From positions 1 to 64,000 of the forward strand of contig JBGSHJ010000044.1 of the NCBI GenBank assembly GCA_041752315.1: a DNA stretch of 64,000 bases, written 5' to 3'. Below the pieces are notes generated by a model that saw nothing but the letters and a program-made list of their open reading frames with translations, did not search any database and was not told the DNA's origin. This DNA is from SYFY01 sp041752315 (GTDB lineage Bacteria; Pseudomonadota; Gammaproteobacteria; Pseudomonadales; Azotimanducaceae). Shown here in pieces: positions 36,288 through 45,041 of the stretch (the first letter of the stretch is position 1; each line of letters starts with the position of its first letter). The position numbers were made by a program, and so were the translations under genes.

Positions 36288-37448
36288 TCAGCGAAGCACC
36301 CGGTTCAATATGAGGTAGCCGACGGTTGCACTCAGGATCGAGCCGAGGAGGATTCCGATCCGCTCATCGAACAACAGATTGTCGGCGGTATGTTCAAATG
36401 CCAGGGAAGCGATGAAAAGACTCATCGTGAAGCCGATTCCACAGAGCGCGGCAACTCCATAGACCATCGCCCAGGTGACACCATCCGGCAATCTGGCTGC
36501 GCCTGATTTGACCCCGATCCAGCAGAACAGAAACACACCGAGCTGTTTGCCCACGAACAGTCCGGCGGCAATTCCCAGGGGCACCGGGTGCAGGAACTGC
36601 TCAAAGCCAAAATCCGGAAAGGTGATGCCTGCATTGGCAAATGCAAACAGGGGCAGAATTCCGAGTGCAACCAGCGTATGCAGATCGTGTTCGAGATCAT
36701 GCAGAGGTGACGGCGCTGTGGCAGTACTGCGGATCGGTATGAAGGCGGCGAGAATCACGCCAGCGAGGGTTGCATGCACACCGGACTTCAGCAGGGCGAT
36801 CCACATGATCAAGCCGATGAAGAGGTAGGGTGCCCGTTCCATGACACGCAGCCGATTGAGCGTCAGCAGAGCCAGTATGCACAACGTTGCGACGATCAGT
36901 GCCGATGGCAGCAACTGATCGGTGTAAAACAGTGCAATGATCACAATTGCACCAAGATCGTCAAAGATGGCGATGGAAACCAGCAGGACACGCAGTGAAA
37001 CCGGAACACGGTTGCCAAGCAGGCCGATGACTGCCATCGCAAACGCGATGTCCGTCGCTGCGGGGATCGCCCAGCCCTGCATGGCAACAGGATCACTGCG
37101 GTTGATCAGCGTGAAGATCAGCGCCGGTACAAGCATGCCACCGAGTGCGCCAAAGGCTGGCAGCATGGCCTGTCGAAAATCGGCGATTTCACCTTCGAAC
37201 AACTCACGCTTGAGTTCCAGACCCACGAGCAGAAAAAAAACCGCCATCAAACCGTCATTGATCCAGAGCAGGAGCGGTTTGGCGATGACAAAGTTGCCCA
37301 CACGAACTTCCACGGGCAGATCGATCAGTGCCTGGTGAAACCACGACCACGGTGAATTGGCCACCAGAAGTGCCAGCACTGATGCCAGCACCAGCAGCAG
37401 TCCGCCGGCAGATTCGAGCTTCAGGAAATCACGCATCGATTCAAACAA
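36288..37448 (-). CDS. nhaA: Na+/H+ antiporter NhaA
   Basis: Exports sodium in exchange for protons at alkaline pH. A 386-residue, 12-helix protein with FLLVGLELKREL, PAATDIAFAMAV and the paired transport aspartates in IAIFDDLGAIVII. Length and motifs are those of E. coli NhaA. An 88-residue hypothetical gene lies 89 bp upstream on the same strand. The convergent gap of 180 bp to the hydrolase holds only a weak hairpin near 36178. Confidence 0.95.
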   Translation of the reverse strand: MFESMRDFLKLESAGGLLLVLASVLALLVANSPWSWFHQALIDLPVEVRVGNFVIAKPLLLWINDGLMAVFFLLVGLELKRELFEGEIADFRQAMLPAFGALGGMLVPALIFTLINRSDPVAMQGWAIPAATDIAFAMAVIGLLGNRVPVSLRVLLVSIAIFDDLGAIVIIALFYTDQLLPSALIVATLCILALLTLNRLRVMERAPYLFIGLIMWIALLKSGVHATLAGVILAAFIPIRSTATAPSPLHDLEHDLHTLVALGILPLFAFANAGITFPDFGFEQFLHPVPLGIAAGLFVGKQLGVFLFCWIGVKSGAARLPDGVTWAMVYGVAALCGIGFTMSLFIASLAFEHTADNLLFDERIGILLGSILSATVGYLILNRVLR

Positions 37449-37537
37449 TCAGGCTATTCCTTGTTCAGTGGTACCACGTTCACGGGTACCCGAATTGAGC
37501 ATCTTCAGGCATCAAACCATCCCGGCAGTCATCCGGA

Positions 37538-37804
37538 TCAGACGGTCGGCAGATTCGACAGGATGGCGCGCCAGGGTTTGCCGGCCAGTTCTCGAAGGTC
37601 TGTACCATGAGCAGCACACAACCGTCCGGTGAGTTCCGGGTCAGGAATCAGTTCATCGATGCGCCCGTCTTCATGTCTGAGCACCACACGATAGGTTCCC
37701 GAATGCGTTGCATCTGCCCCATTTGCCGTACTTGTTGCAGCCACCTTTTCGACCGCACAGACCACGGGAAACAGCGTGTTCACGACCACACAGACAGCAA
37801 CCAT
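37538..37804 (-). CDS. Hypothetical protein (88 aa)
   Basis: A candidate small gene upstream of nhaA. ATG at 37804 has GGAG eight bases before it. The N-terminus is weakly hydrophobic with Cys residues, and the C-terminal half (YRVVLRHEDGRIDELIPD and on) is charged and reads like an ordinary folded protein. It overlaps no other gene and is divergent from lipA. The longer open frame to 37951 would run into the lipA start and is not supported. Confidence 0.45.
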   Translation of the reverse strand: MVAVCVVVNTLFPVVCAVEKVAATSTANGADATHSGTYRVVLRHEDGRIDELIPDPELTGRLCAAHGTDLRELAGKPWRAILSNLPTV

Positions 37805-37928
37805 CGACTTCTCCGGTTCAATCGTTCTGCTGTCACCATCCGGACAGCATGGTCTCATTCTGCACACGAGGTGGTTCGAGACAAGCCACTCCGGACAAGA
37901 CGGGGACAATTTGACTAAACTAGGTGTC

Positions 37929-38945
37929 ATGAAACAACCAGACCAGTTCACCCCTCCCCGCAGCGGTCAGAAGTTCAGAACCCCGGAGGGCATCCCGGCC
38001 ATTCGTGACGGCATCAAGCACAATGCCAACAGCACCATTCCCGGTGGCAGGAAGCCTGCGTGGCTGCGTGTCAGGCTTGGCAGCGGCGAGCGATACCAGG
38101 CGGTGCGGGAAACGGTAAAAAGCCATCGCCTGTCGACAGTCTGTGAAGAGTCACACTGCCCGAATATCGGCGAATGCTGGAACAGTGGTACCGCCACCAT
38201 CATGCTGATGGGTTCGGTATGCACACGAGCCTGCAAGTTCTGCTCCGTGGATACCGGCAATCCGAACGGCTGGCTCGATGCCGACGAACCGGCCAACGCC
38301 GCCGAGTCCGTACGATTGATGAAACTTGGGTACGTGGTGCTCACATCGGTTGATCGTGACGATCTGCCCGACGGCGGTGCTGCACACTACGCCGCCTGTG
38401 TCAGGGCCATCAAGCAGGTCAATCCACAAACGGGTGTCGAAGCGCTGACACCCGACTTTCGGGGCGACCACCAGGCAGTGGCGGTTGTCGTCGATTCGAG
38501 TCTGGACGTGTTTGCGCAGAACGTGGAGACCGTCGAGCGCCTGACCCACGTCGTCAGGGACATTCGTGCAGGTTATGGTCAGACACTGGGAGTACTGCAG
38601 TTTGCCAAGTCGCACCGGCCAGCCATTCTCACCAAGTCGAGCCTGATGCTGGGTCTGGGTGAAACGGACGACGAAATCCGGCGCACCATGCACGACCTGC
38701 GTGAACACAACGTCGACGTGCTGACCCTGGGTCAGTACCTGCGGCCAACACTGAATCACCTGCCAGTGGCACGCTGGGTGCACCCGGATGAATTTGCCCG
38801 ATATCGTCAGTGGGGACTCGACGAAGGCTTCCTCGAAGTGGCATCTGGACCGCTGGTACGCTCAAGCTACCGCGCCGAGCGAATGCTGGAACGAAACAAT
38901 CTCGGACTGCGTGACGATGTCCGGATTCCTGTTCGACAACTCTGA
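37929..38945 (+). CDS. lipA: Lipoyl synthase
   Basis: Radical-SAM insertion of two sulfurs into octanoylated carrier domains. The 338-residue protein has both clusters: auxiliary C72-x4-C77-x5-C83 (CEESHCPNIGEC) and radical-SAM C98-x3-C102-x2-C105 (CTRACKFC). The closing region PLVRSSYRA is also conserved. The start at 37929 has an AGGTG-like site. lipB is not adjacent. The ceramidase-like gene may begin inside its last 29 bases. Confidence 0.95.
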   Translation: MKQPDQFTPPRSGQKFRTPEGIPAIRDGIKHNANSTIPGGRKPAWLRVRLGSGERYQAVRETVKSHRLSTVCEESHCPNIGECWNSGTATIMLMGSVCTRACKFCSVDTGNPNGWLDADEPANAAESVRLMKLGYVVLTSVDRDDLPDGGAAHYAACVRAIKQVNPQTGVEALTPDFRGDHQAVAVVVDSSLDVFAQNVETVERLTHVVRDIRAGYGQTLGVLQFAKSHRPAILTKSSLMLGLGETDDEIRRTMHDLREHNVDVLTLGQYLRPTLNHLPVARWVHPDEFARYRQWGLDEGFLEVASGPLVRSSYRAERMLERNNLGLRDDVRIPVRQL

Positions 38946-40206
38946 GCCCGCATTCCGCCGGTTCCGGGGCGCGGCATGCGGGATGCTGGCGATCCTGCTG
39001 GCATGCTGGTGCAGCCACGCGCTGTCGCTGGAACACTATCTTGTCGGCGCAGCGTCGACGTCGATTTCACCACCCACAGGTACCCTCCTCGCCGGTTACG
39101 GGCGCGATCGTCGATCCACTGGCGAACATGACCCGCTTTACGCTCGCGCCGTGGTCATCGATGACCGCGTGTCCAGCATCATCATCGTCACCCTCGACAA
39201 CATCGGCCTGACCCGGCCGGACATCCTGCAGATCCAGGAACGGGCTGGCAGGCGCATCCCGGAACTCGCTCCGGATCGGGTCATCGTCTCTTCAACCCAT
39301 ACACATGCAGGTCCTGATGTGGTCGGATTGTGGGGCACAAATTTCTGGTCCAGCGGCCGCGACCAGACCTATGTCAACAAGCTGATCGACACAACCGTCG
39401 ATACCATCGTCGAAGCACACCAGGCAAGGCAGCCAGCCACGAGTCGCGTGGGCAGTCGCCAGGTCACGTTTGACTGGGTGGAGAACGTGAGCGAGCCCGA
39501 ACTGCTGGATCAAACCCTGTCGGTTCTGCAATTTAACGGGGTGGACGGCAAGAGCATTGCCACACTGACCAACCACGCATGCCACCCGACGGTACTCGGG
39601 CCGGACAACACGATGGTGTCAGCCGACTATGTGGAAGGGTTTTACGCATCGATGTCGGCCGCCCTGCCCGGGCAGCATCTCTTCCTGCAAGGAGCCATCG
39701 GTGGATGGGTGCAGCCCCTTCAGGGAGACCGCTCCCATGATCTCGCCCGGAAACTGGGCTCGGAAGTGGCCACTGCAGCCCTGCAGGTGCTGAGTGAATC
39801 GGAGCCGAGCCCAACGGTTCCCTTGACCTTTGCGAGCGTAAGCGTTGCCCTGCCACTCGACAACTGGACCATGCGGGTGCTGATGTGGTTCGGGATCCTC
39901 GACAGGGAAACCATCGACGGCCAGCTGGAAACCGGAGTAGCACGATTTACGGTGGCAAATGCGGAGTTTGTTACCCATCCCGGAGAAACCTCGCCTTATT
40001 ACTCGAAGGCTTCACGCGAGTTGATGTCGACCAGGCACGGCTTTGTGATGGGACTGACCCAGGACGCATTGGGGTACATTCTCAAGCCGGATTATTTTGA
40101 GCACACCGACCGGTATCCACACGCCGGATACCTGACCTCAGTGTCCGTAGGCAAGGATGCGGGGCCGTTACTGATGCAGTCGATAGAGTCACTCCGGCTG
40201 GAGTAA
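38917..40206 (+). CDS. Neutral/alkaline non-lysosomal ceramidase-like hydrolase
   Basis: A 429-residue exported protein. It has a signal peptide (hydrophobic MLAILLACWCSHALS, about residues 23-37), then the neutral ceramidase N-terminal domain with GAASTSISPPTGTLLAGYG, the zinc-site motif THTHAGPD, NHACHPTVLG and FLQGAIGGWVQP. It lacks the C-terminal immunoglobulin-like domain of longer ceramidases. Whether it cleaves ceramides or other amides is unknown. Two starts are possible: 38917, overlapping lipA, or 38983 at the signal peptide core. Confidence 0.82.
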   Translation: MSGFLFDNSEPAFRRFRGAACGMLAILLACWCSHALSLEHYLVGAASTSISPPTGTLLAGYGRDRRSTGEHDPLYARAVVIDDRVSSIIIVTLDNIGLTRPDILQIQERAGRRIPELAPDRVIVSSTHTHAGPDVVGLWGTNFWSSGRDQTYVNKLIDTTVDTIVEAHQARQPATSRVGSRQVTFDWVENVSEPELLDQTLSVLQFNGVDGKSIATLTNHACHPTVLGPDNTMVSADYVEGFYASMSAALPGQHLFLQGAIGGWVQPLQGDRSHDLARKLGSEVATAALQVLSESEPSPTVPLTFASVSVALPLDNWTMRVLMWFGILDRETIDGQLETGVARFTVANAEFVTHPGETSPYYSKASRELMSTRHGFVMGLTQDALGYILKPDYFEHTDRYPHAGYLTSVSVGKDAGPLLMQSIESLRLE

Positions 40207-40283
40207 CGAGTGCATTCAGATTGCCAGTTCATAAGGGTTTGAACCGACGGATCCGGGCTGACGGCAAGACTTTCCCAAGGGTA

Positions 40284-40440
40284 TTGGCCAGTTGCAGATG
40301 GCTTCCCCCCGGAGCGGCCCGACAGCACAAGCGGTTTCGAAACGTCATTGGTGTCGATACCAGACGTCGCGCGTCGCAGACCAGAGCCCAACTGGTCTCA
40401 CACGCCGTGCGCGCAAATCGTCTTCTCGTTCTTGTCGAAC
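40284..40440 (-). pseudogene. Fragment of a decayed peroxiredoxin gene
   Basis: This stretch matches the 3' part of the intact peroxiredoxin gene at 43720-43875 with one net base of length difference; by hand count about 86 of the 120 best-aligned bases agree, plus 19 of 20 at the 3' end. In one frame it reads FDKNEKTICAHGV, a stop, then LGSGLRRATSGIDTND, matching FDEGKKTIRAYGV and LGFGVRRATFRIGADG of the intact protein. The end GSHLQLAN is in a different frame. So it carries an internal stop and a frameshift and lacks the 5' two thirds with the catalytic Cys. Confidence 0.85.
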
Positions 40441-40506
40441 TGGGGTGAAGATTGCAGACCATCCGCATGTCCGGTTCGATCACCACAGCGTGCGCTTTCA
40501 CCTACA

Positions 40507-40590
40507 AATCCCGAGGTGTGTCCTCGTAGTCTCGAATCCCGGGGTGTGTCCTCGTAGTCTAACAAATCCCCAGGTGTGTCCTCGTAGTCT
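40507..40590. repeat. Three-copy tandem repeat, 28-30 bp period
   Basis: The core GGTGTGTCCTCGTAGTCT is identical at 40515-40532, 40543-40560 and 40573-40590, each preceded by AATCCC and two variable bases. Periods are 28 and 30 bp with no spacers. It lies beside the peroxiredoxin remnant. Confidence 0.9.
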
Positions 40591-40764
40591 CGCGTCCACG
40601 GAACTGGAAAGGTACTGAGCGAGCTGCTTGATCGCTCCGACCGTGGTCACACCAGCAAGGATGCTGACCGTCTACGAATCAAGTACTGATACGGCAAGCT
40701 TCCTGACCTCGAACAAACTTGCGGATTTCGAACAACGGGTAGAAGTACCCGATGTTCTACACCG

Positions 40765-42114
40765 TCACTGTGGCGGTTGAATCGGGACGGAGAAGATGGT
40801 GCAGGTGCCCTGCGGGACAGTTGACGCCAACCGCATTTCACCGCCGACGGCCCTCATCCGGAAGCCCATCTGCTTGAGTCCGTGCGATACCGGTTTCCTG
40901 GAGGCGTCTGACGACAGCCCGACACCATTGTCCTCGATCGTTACATGCAGCCGGTGATCCGAGAGCTGCATCGAAAGCTTCACACGTGTTGCCCGTGCGT
41001 GTTGCAGGATGTTGGCCAGTGCCTCTTGCACGCATCGAAATATGGCAATCGCCGTGTCGCCCTTTACCACCGGTTCCGCTTGTGGCAAGTCCACTTCGAG
41101 TTTGATTCCTCCAACAGCCGTACTCTGTTCGGCCTGCCAGCGGACCGCGGCGACGAGACCCAGGTTATCCAGCAGCGTCGGCCGCAGTTCTTCGATGATA
41201 CGTCGTTTCAGCTCTACGCTCGCAATGAGTGCATCATCCAGCCGCTTCCACCTCGTTTGCGCGTCTTCGTCGGGTAGCACGACACGCCGTCGAAGCTGCG
41301 AGAGATCCATGCGCATGGCAACGAGCAGCCCGCCGAGTTCGTCGTGCAGTCCACGAGCCAGAGCAGACTTCTCCATTTCCCCAAGTTTCAGCATGTGGGC
41401 CGAGAGGCTCTCCAGTTCCGCAGTTCGTTCACTCACAAGACTGTCGAGATTCTTGTTGTCCGCACGACGTCGCCGAAGTTCGTTCGAGGCCAGCAAACCG
41501 ACCAGAATCATCATCGCCAGGTAGACCACCGTCCCCACGACATTGATCCACCTGTTGACCCGAACCTCACTGCTCCAGTTCGCCACGGCCTCAATAATCC
41601 GATCTCGCTCTCGGGATCGCAGGCTTTGGAGGTCGTCGCGAATCTCGCGCATTCGATGCAGACCAACGTCGGTCTTGGTAGTTTCGAGTGCCGCGCGAGG
41701 TCGACCCGCTCGCATCAATCCCAGCGTTTCGTCCATCTCGGCAAATTTCGCTGCGATAAGGCGCTGCACGGCCTGTAGCGCGACAAGTTCCTCAGAGTTG
41801 CGGCGTGAAAAGCTCTCGACCAGGCGAGCCGCGAGTTGTGTTGCCGCGAGACGTCCGCTCTCGTAGGGCTCCGCGTATTTCGCATCTCGCGTCAGCAGGT
41901 AGCCCCGTTGGGCGCTTTCGGCTTCAAGGCAAACATAGATCAACTCTGCCAACTCGCCCAAACGGTACTGACGGATCTGGATGACTTCGGCGAGCTCTCG
42001 GGTATATGAACGGCGTGCCTCCACGAGAAATAAAGTCACCAATGTCAGCGCGATGCATACCAGCAACGGCAGCAGCACTCGTCGGTCAACCCCCTCGCGC
42101 ACCAAATGGAGCAT
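40765..42114 (-). CDS. CHASE3-domain sensor histidine kinase (HisKA_3/NarL type)
   Basis: A 449-residue inner-membrane kinase. TM1 (about 12-31) and TM2 (about 192-210) flank a periplasmic four-helix CHASE3 domain with the typical EAESAQRGYLLTRD motif. A HAMP-like coiled coil leads to the dimerisation helix with the phosphoacceptor His257 (ARGLHDELGG), then a HATPase domain with QEALANILQHARA and IEDNGVGL. This type normally pairs with a LuxR/NarL response regulator, but none is adjacent on either side. Divergent from a Crp/Fnr regulator. Confidence 0.9.
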   Translation of the reverse strand: MLHLVREGVDRRVLLPLLVCIALTLVTLFLVEARRSYTRELAEVIQIRQYRLGELAELIYVCLEAESAQRGYLLTRDAKYAEPYESGRLAATQLAARLVESFSRRNSEELVALQAVQRLIAAKFAEMDETLGLMRAGRPRAALETTKTDVGLHRMREIRDDLQSLRSRERDRIIEAVANWSSEVRVNRWINVVGTVVYLAMMILVGLLASNELRRRRADNKNLDSLVSERTAELESLSAHMLKLGEMEKSALARGLHDELGGLLVAMRMDLSQLRRRVVLPDEDAQTRWKRLDDALIASVELKRRIIEELRPTLLDNLGLVAAVRWQAEQSTAVGGIKLEVDLPQAEPVVKGDTAIAIFRCVQEALANILQHARATRVKLSMQLSDHRLHVTIEDNGVGLSSDASRKPVSHGLKQMGFRMRAVGGEMRLASTVPQGTCTIFSVPIQPPQ

Positions 42115-42412
42115 GGTAACTCCCCCCTTCGAGACGTGCTGTACCGGACGACTCTAATTCAGATTCTGACCCCTGGCTACAAGAGTCATCGTCCTCAAAC
42201 GGTGGCCAGTTGGCCGATTCCGTTACGGCGTGAACCGCACAGAAATGGAGCCGTCCCCGACACTTCGTTCGAATCCTGATGTAGGCGTCGTCCTACCACG
42301 ATTCCTGCCATCGACCGACGGCAGTTTCGAGTTTTTGGTGAGAATCTGGCATCGAACCACGTTCAAGTCGGCTGCAAAGCACCCCGATCAACGCCGAAAG
42401 AGGACAAATGAA

Positions 42413-43348
42413 ATGGGATTAAAAGTGATTTCGCGGGCAACTTCCTCAACGGCAACTAACCCTTTGACGAGAGCGGCACCGATGTCTGCCGAATCAATGC
42501 GCAAACTCATACTGGGAGCAAATACGGCAGGTACAAGAAGCCCCGCAGCACCACGCCCTGCACCTGGCCAAAACCACCTCCTCGCGATGCTATCGCAAGA
42601 GACCAGGAATCATATTGCACCGAAGCTCGAGATGGTCGGCTTTCCACTCGGCCAAGTCGTCCATGAGGCGGGATGCCGCGCTCACTACGTATTTTTTCCC
42701 AACGACTCGGTGATATCACTGACCAACATCACCGAAGAGGGGGAACCGGCCGAGCTCTGCTCGGTTGGCAGTGAGGGAATCGTCGGCATTCCCGCCTTGC
42801 TGGGCGGCGGAACCACATTGAGCCGCGCTATCGTGCAACAGGCGGGTACGGCTTACCGGCTGCCGGCTCACCTGCTGCGCAGTCAGCTCGACCGTGATGG
42901 CGAGGCGCTGGGGCTGGTACTCCGATTCACACAATGGGTACTGACTCAGGTGGGACAAACTGCTGTCTGCAACAGGCACCATTCGATCGAGCAGCAAGTA
43001 TGCCGATGGTTGCTGGGCTCACTCGACCGTGTACCGTGCGACGAAGTGTTCATGACCCACGAAATGCTCGCCTCCAGCCTCGGAGTGCGCCGGGAAGGTA
43101 TCACTGCAGTAGCTGGATACCTGCGGGATCTCGGCGCGATCCGGTATCAGCGTGGGCGCATCGAAGTGCTCGATCGGAACACACTCGAACAACTGAGTTG
43201 TGAATGTTACGAGGTTCTCAGGCGAGAACGTGATCGACTGCTTTTTCCGTCGCAGAGCGAGCGTGGTCGCGTGTCGGCCTTGGCCATTCGTACCTACGCC
43301 CAGAAAAGTCCTGAGAGTGACAGCAAAAACGCACGCTTTGAATCGTGA
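42413..43348 (+). CDS. Crp/Fnr-family transcriptional regulator
   Basis: A 311-residue regulator. After a low-complexity N-terminal stretch of about 60 residues come a cyclic-nucleotide-binding-like domain (LGQVVHEAGCRAHYVFFPNDSVISL, then GSEGIVGIPALLGG) and a C-terminal winged helix (MTHEMLASSLGVRREGITAVAGYLRDLG). The cAMP-binding arginine motif is not evident and no Fnr Cys cluster is seen. ATG at 42413 is chosen for GAGGA about nine bases upstream; starts further downstream would remove the unusual N-terminus. Divergent from the CHASE3 kinase across about 300 bp. Confidence 0.85.
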   Translation: MGLKVISRATSSTATNPLTRAAPMSAESMRKLILGANTAGTRSPAAPRPAPGQNHLLAMLSQETRNHIAPKLEMVGFPLGQVVHEAGCRAHYVFFPNDSVISLTNITEEGEPAELCSVGSEGIVGIPALLGGGTTLSRAIVQQAGTAYRLPAHLLRSQLDRDGEALGLVLRFTQWVLTQVGQTAVCNRHHSIEQQVCRWLLGSLDRVPCDEVFMTHEMLASSLGVRREGITAVAGYLRDLGAIRYQRGRIEVLDRNTLEQLSCECYEVLRRERDRLLFPSQSERGRVSALAIRTYAQKSPESDSKNARFES

Positions 43349-43700
43349 AGCGAACCGGAGGAATCAAGATCAGCCCACCGGTGTTGCGCAGCAGAATTGC
43401 GTGGAGTTGGCCCCTCCGCGCAGAGAAATCCCGATGAATACCGACGTCAAAAAAGATCTTTGCGAGTAATCTGTTCAAGACCACACCCGAGCGGAAGACC
43501 ACGGTCAGCAGATCGTCACCGGTATCACCGTACCCAATAACTGAAGTACAAACCTATCCCAGGGCCTCGGAAGAGCCCTGGTACATATCGGATAAGCGAA
43601 GCAGGGTGGAGGTGATCTGGTGGCCCTCGCTCCCAAAGGCTCGCCAAACGAACTCGCGTGCCGGGTCTTCACGTGCCCGCATCAGTCCCGACCACTCGGG
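43349..43700. other. Intergenic region with a hairpin
   Basis: 352 bp between the convergent Crp/Fnr and peroxiredoxin genes. A hairpin CCAGGGC (43559-43565) / GCCCTGG (43575-43581) with a nine-base loop could end one or both transcripts, but no T run follows. An 11-codon ORF, MNTDVKKDLCE, at 43436-43471 may be a gene remnant. Nothing else is recognisable. Confidence 0.5.
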
Positions 43701-44147
43701 CTAGAGTTTCACCATGTCATTGGCAAGTTGCAGATGGCTGCCTACAAAAAGATCTGACAGCACACGCTGTTTCACCACGCCATCAGCTCCGATTCGAAAG
43801 GTCGCACGTCGTACACCAAAGCCCAGCGGGCCATCCACTCCGTAGGCGCGAATCGTCTTCTTGCCTTCGTCGAACAACAGCGAAAAAGGTACGTTGAACG
43901 TATCTGCAAACCGCTTGTGGGAAGCAACCGATTGAGGGCTGATGCCAATCACATTGGCGTCCCTGGCGCGCAACTCAGTGTACCGGTCACGGAAGGCACA
44001 GGCTTCCGCCGTACACACCGGCGTGAAGTCTGCTGGATAAAAATAGAGAAGCAGCTCACCCTGCTGCAGCAGTTCGTCGAGGGTGATCAGTTCACCATGC
44101 TGATTGGGTAGTGAAAATGCTGGTGCCCGATCACCTTCCTTGAGCAC
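43701..44147 (-). CDS. bcp: Peroxiredoxin, BCP/PrxQ type
   Basis: Thiol peroxidase reducing hydroperoxides. A 148-residue thioredoxin-fold protein with the active site PADFTPVCTAEAC: peroxidatic Cys45 and resolving Cys50, the spacing of E. coli BCP. The conserved VIGISPQSVASHKRF and C-terminal RATFRIGADG are present. The ATG is four bases after the stop of the upstream alpha/beta hydrolase, so it is last in an acyl-CoA dehydrogenase-hydrolase-peroxiredoxin operon. A decayed relative lies at 40284-40440. Confidence 0.92.
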   Translation of the reverse strand: MLKEGDRAPAFSLPNQHGELITLDELLQQGELLLYFYPADFTPVCTAEACAFRDRYTELRARDANVIGISPQSVASHKRFADTFNVPFSLLFDEGKKTIRAYGVDGPLGFGVRRATFRIGADGVVKQRVLSDLFVGSHLQLANDMVKL

Positions 44148-44150
44148 GAT

Positions 44151-45017
44151 CTACTGCCTTCGCGGCAAGGCCGCGGTCATGTCACGCAATTCCCGAACAA
44201 ATGCTTCAGGTTCATCCAGAAAGACATGATGCTGAGCCGCAGCAATGCATGCGCTGGGGAAGGGCTGGGGAATGAGTTCACGCATATATTCAAGCGTAGA
44301 CTCGGGGAAAAGCTCACTGCGACCGCCGTAGATCAGGCCAAACGGCAGTGTGATGTGCTGATAGTCGCTTGCGTCGCGCTCTGCGTCCTTCAGTGTATGG
44401 AGCAGGTCTTCATCAAACTTCCACGCATAACCACCGTCCACCGGCATCAGCGAATGGCGCGCGATGTATTCGAGGATGTAGGTATTCTCACAGGTCTGGG
44501 CAGGATACAGGCGGAACCGCCCGAGTGCTTCCTGGCGGCTGGGGTACACCTTGGCCCGCCCACCCATCGGTGCACGCACCGGAATGGGCTCGTCAGGATG
44601 GCGGATACCGGAATCCACCAGGATCAACCCGCCAAAACGATCAGGAAACAGGTTGACGGCCTTGACCGCCATGTTGCCGCCAAAACTGTGGCCGACCACG
44701 ATCACGTCATTGCCAAAACCGGCGGCATCACAGACTGCGCGGATTTCTTCCGCGTAGGTCACCCCTTCATAGCTGTAGCGGAAATCGGAATCACCCATGC
44801 CAGTGAGATCCATCGCCGCGACGTGATAACGATCAGTCAGCTGCGGCGCAATGAAATCCCACCAGTGCGAGTGAGCATTCATGCCGTGGATCAGCAACAG
44901 TCCGGGGTTGCCGGCATCGCCCCACGTCCGATAAGCGACGTCACAATCTTCCACTTCGACCGTGTGACTCGCCGCTTCCTGATCAACCGCTTTCCAGAAC
45001 CAATCCGGAATCGCCAT
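44151..45017 (-). CDS. Alpha/beta hydrolase
   Basis: A 288-residue hydrolase. It has the oxyanion motif LLIHGMNAHSHWW, nucleophile elbow VGHSFGG, a strand with the acidic residue around VDSG, and the likely catalytic His in AAQHHVFLDEP near the end. The fold resembles the meta-cleavage-product, epoxide and haloalkane hydrolase branch, but the specific residues of those enzymes cannot be confirmed by eye. ATG at 45017 has GAGGGA upstream; a TTG two codons earlier is also in frame. Same transcript as the acyl-CoA dehydrogenase upstream (24 bp gap). Confidence 0.87.
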   Translation of the reverse strand: MAIPDWFWKAVDQEAASHTVEVEDCDVAYRTWGDAGNPGLLLIHGMNAHSHWWDFIAPQLTDRYHVAAMDLTGMGDSDFRYSYEGVTYAEEIRAVCDAAGFGNDVIVVGHSFGGNMAVKAVNLFPDRFGGLILVDSGIRHPDEPIPVRAPMGGRAKVYPSRQEALGRFRLYPAQTCENTYILEYIARHSLMPVDGGYAWKFDEDLLHTLKDAERDASDYQHITLPFGLIYGGRSELFPESTLEYMRELIPQPFPSACIAAAQHHVFLDEPEAFVRELRDMTAALPRRQ

Positions 45018-45041
45018 GCTCAATCCCTCGACCGCTGCTGG

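Larger units (their letters stand above)
40207..40764. other. Non-coding region with a decayed gene and repeats
   Basis: 558 bp between the ceramidase-like gene and the histidine kinase. It contains the peroxiredoxin remnant (40284-40440) and the tandem repeat (40507-40590). The remainder, 40591-40764, holds nothing I can identify. The composition and the scrambled content suggest past rearrangement. Confidence 0.7.

Noticed and set aside
40507..40590. Short CRISPR array
   Set aside because: Three near-identical units directly adjoining with no unique spacers, no dyad typical of CRISPR repeats and no cas genes.
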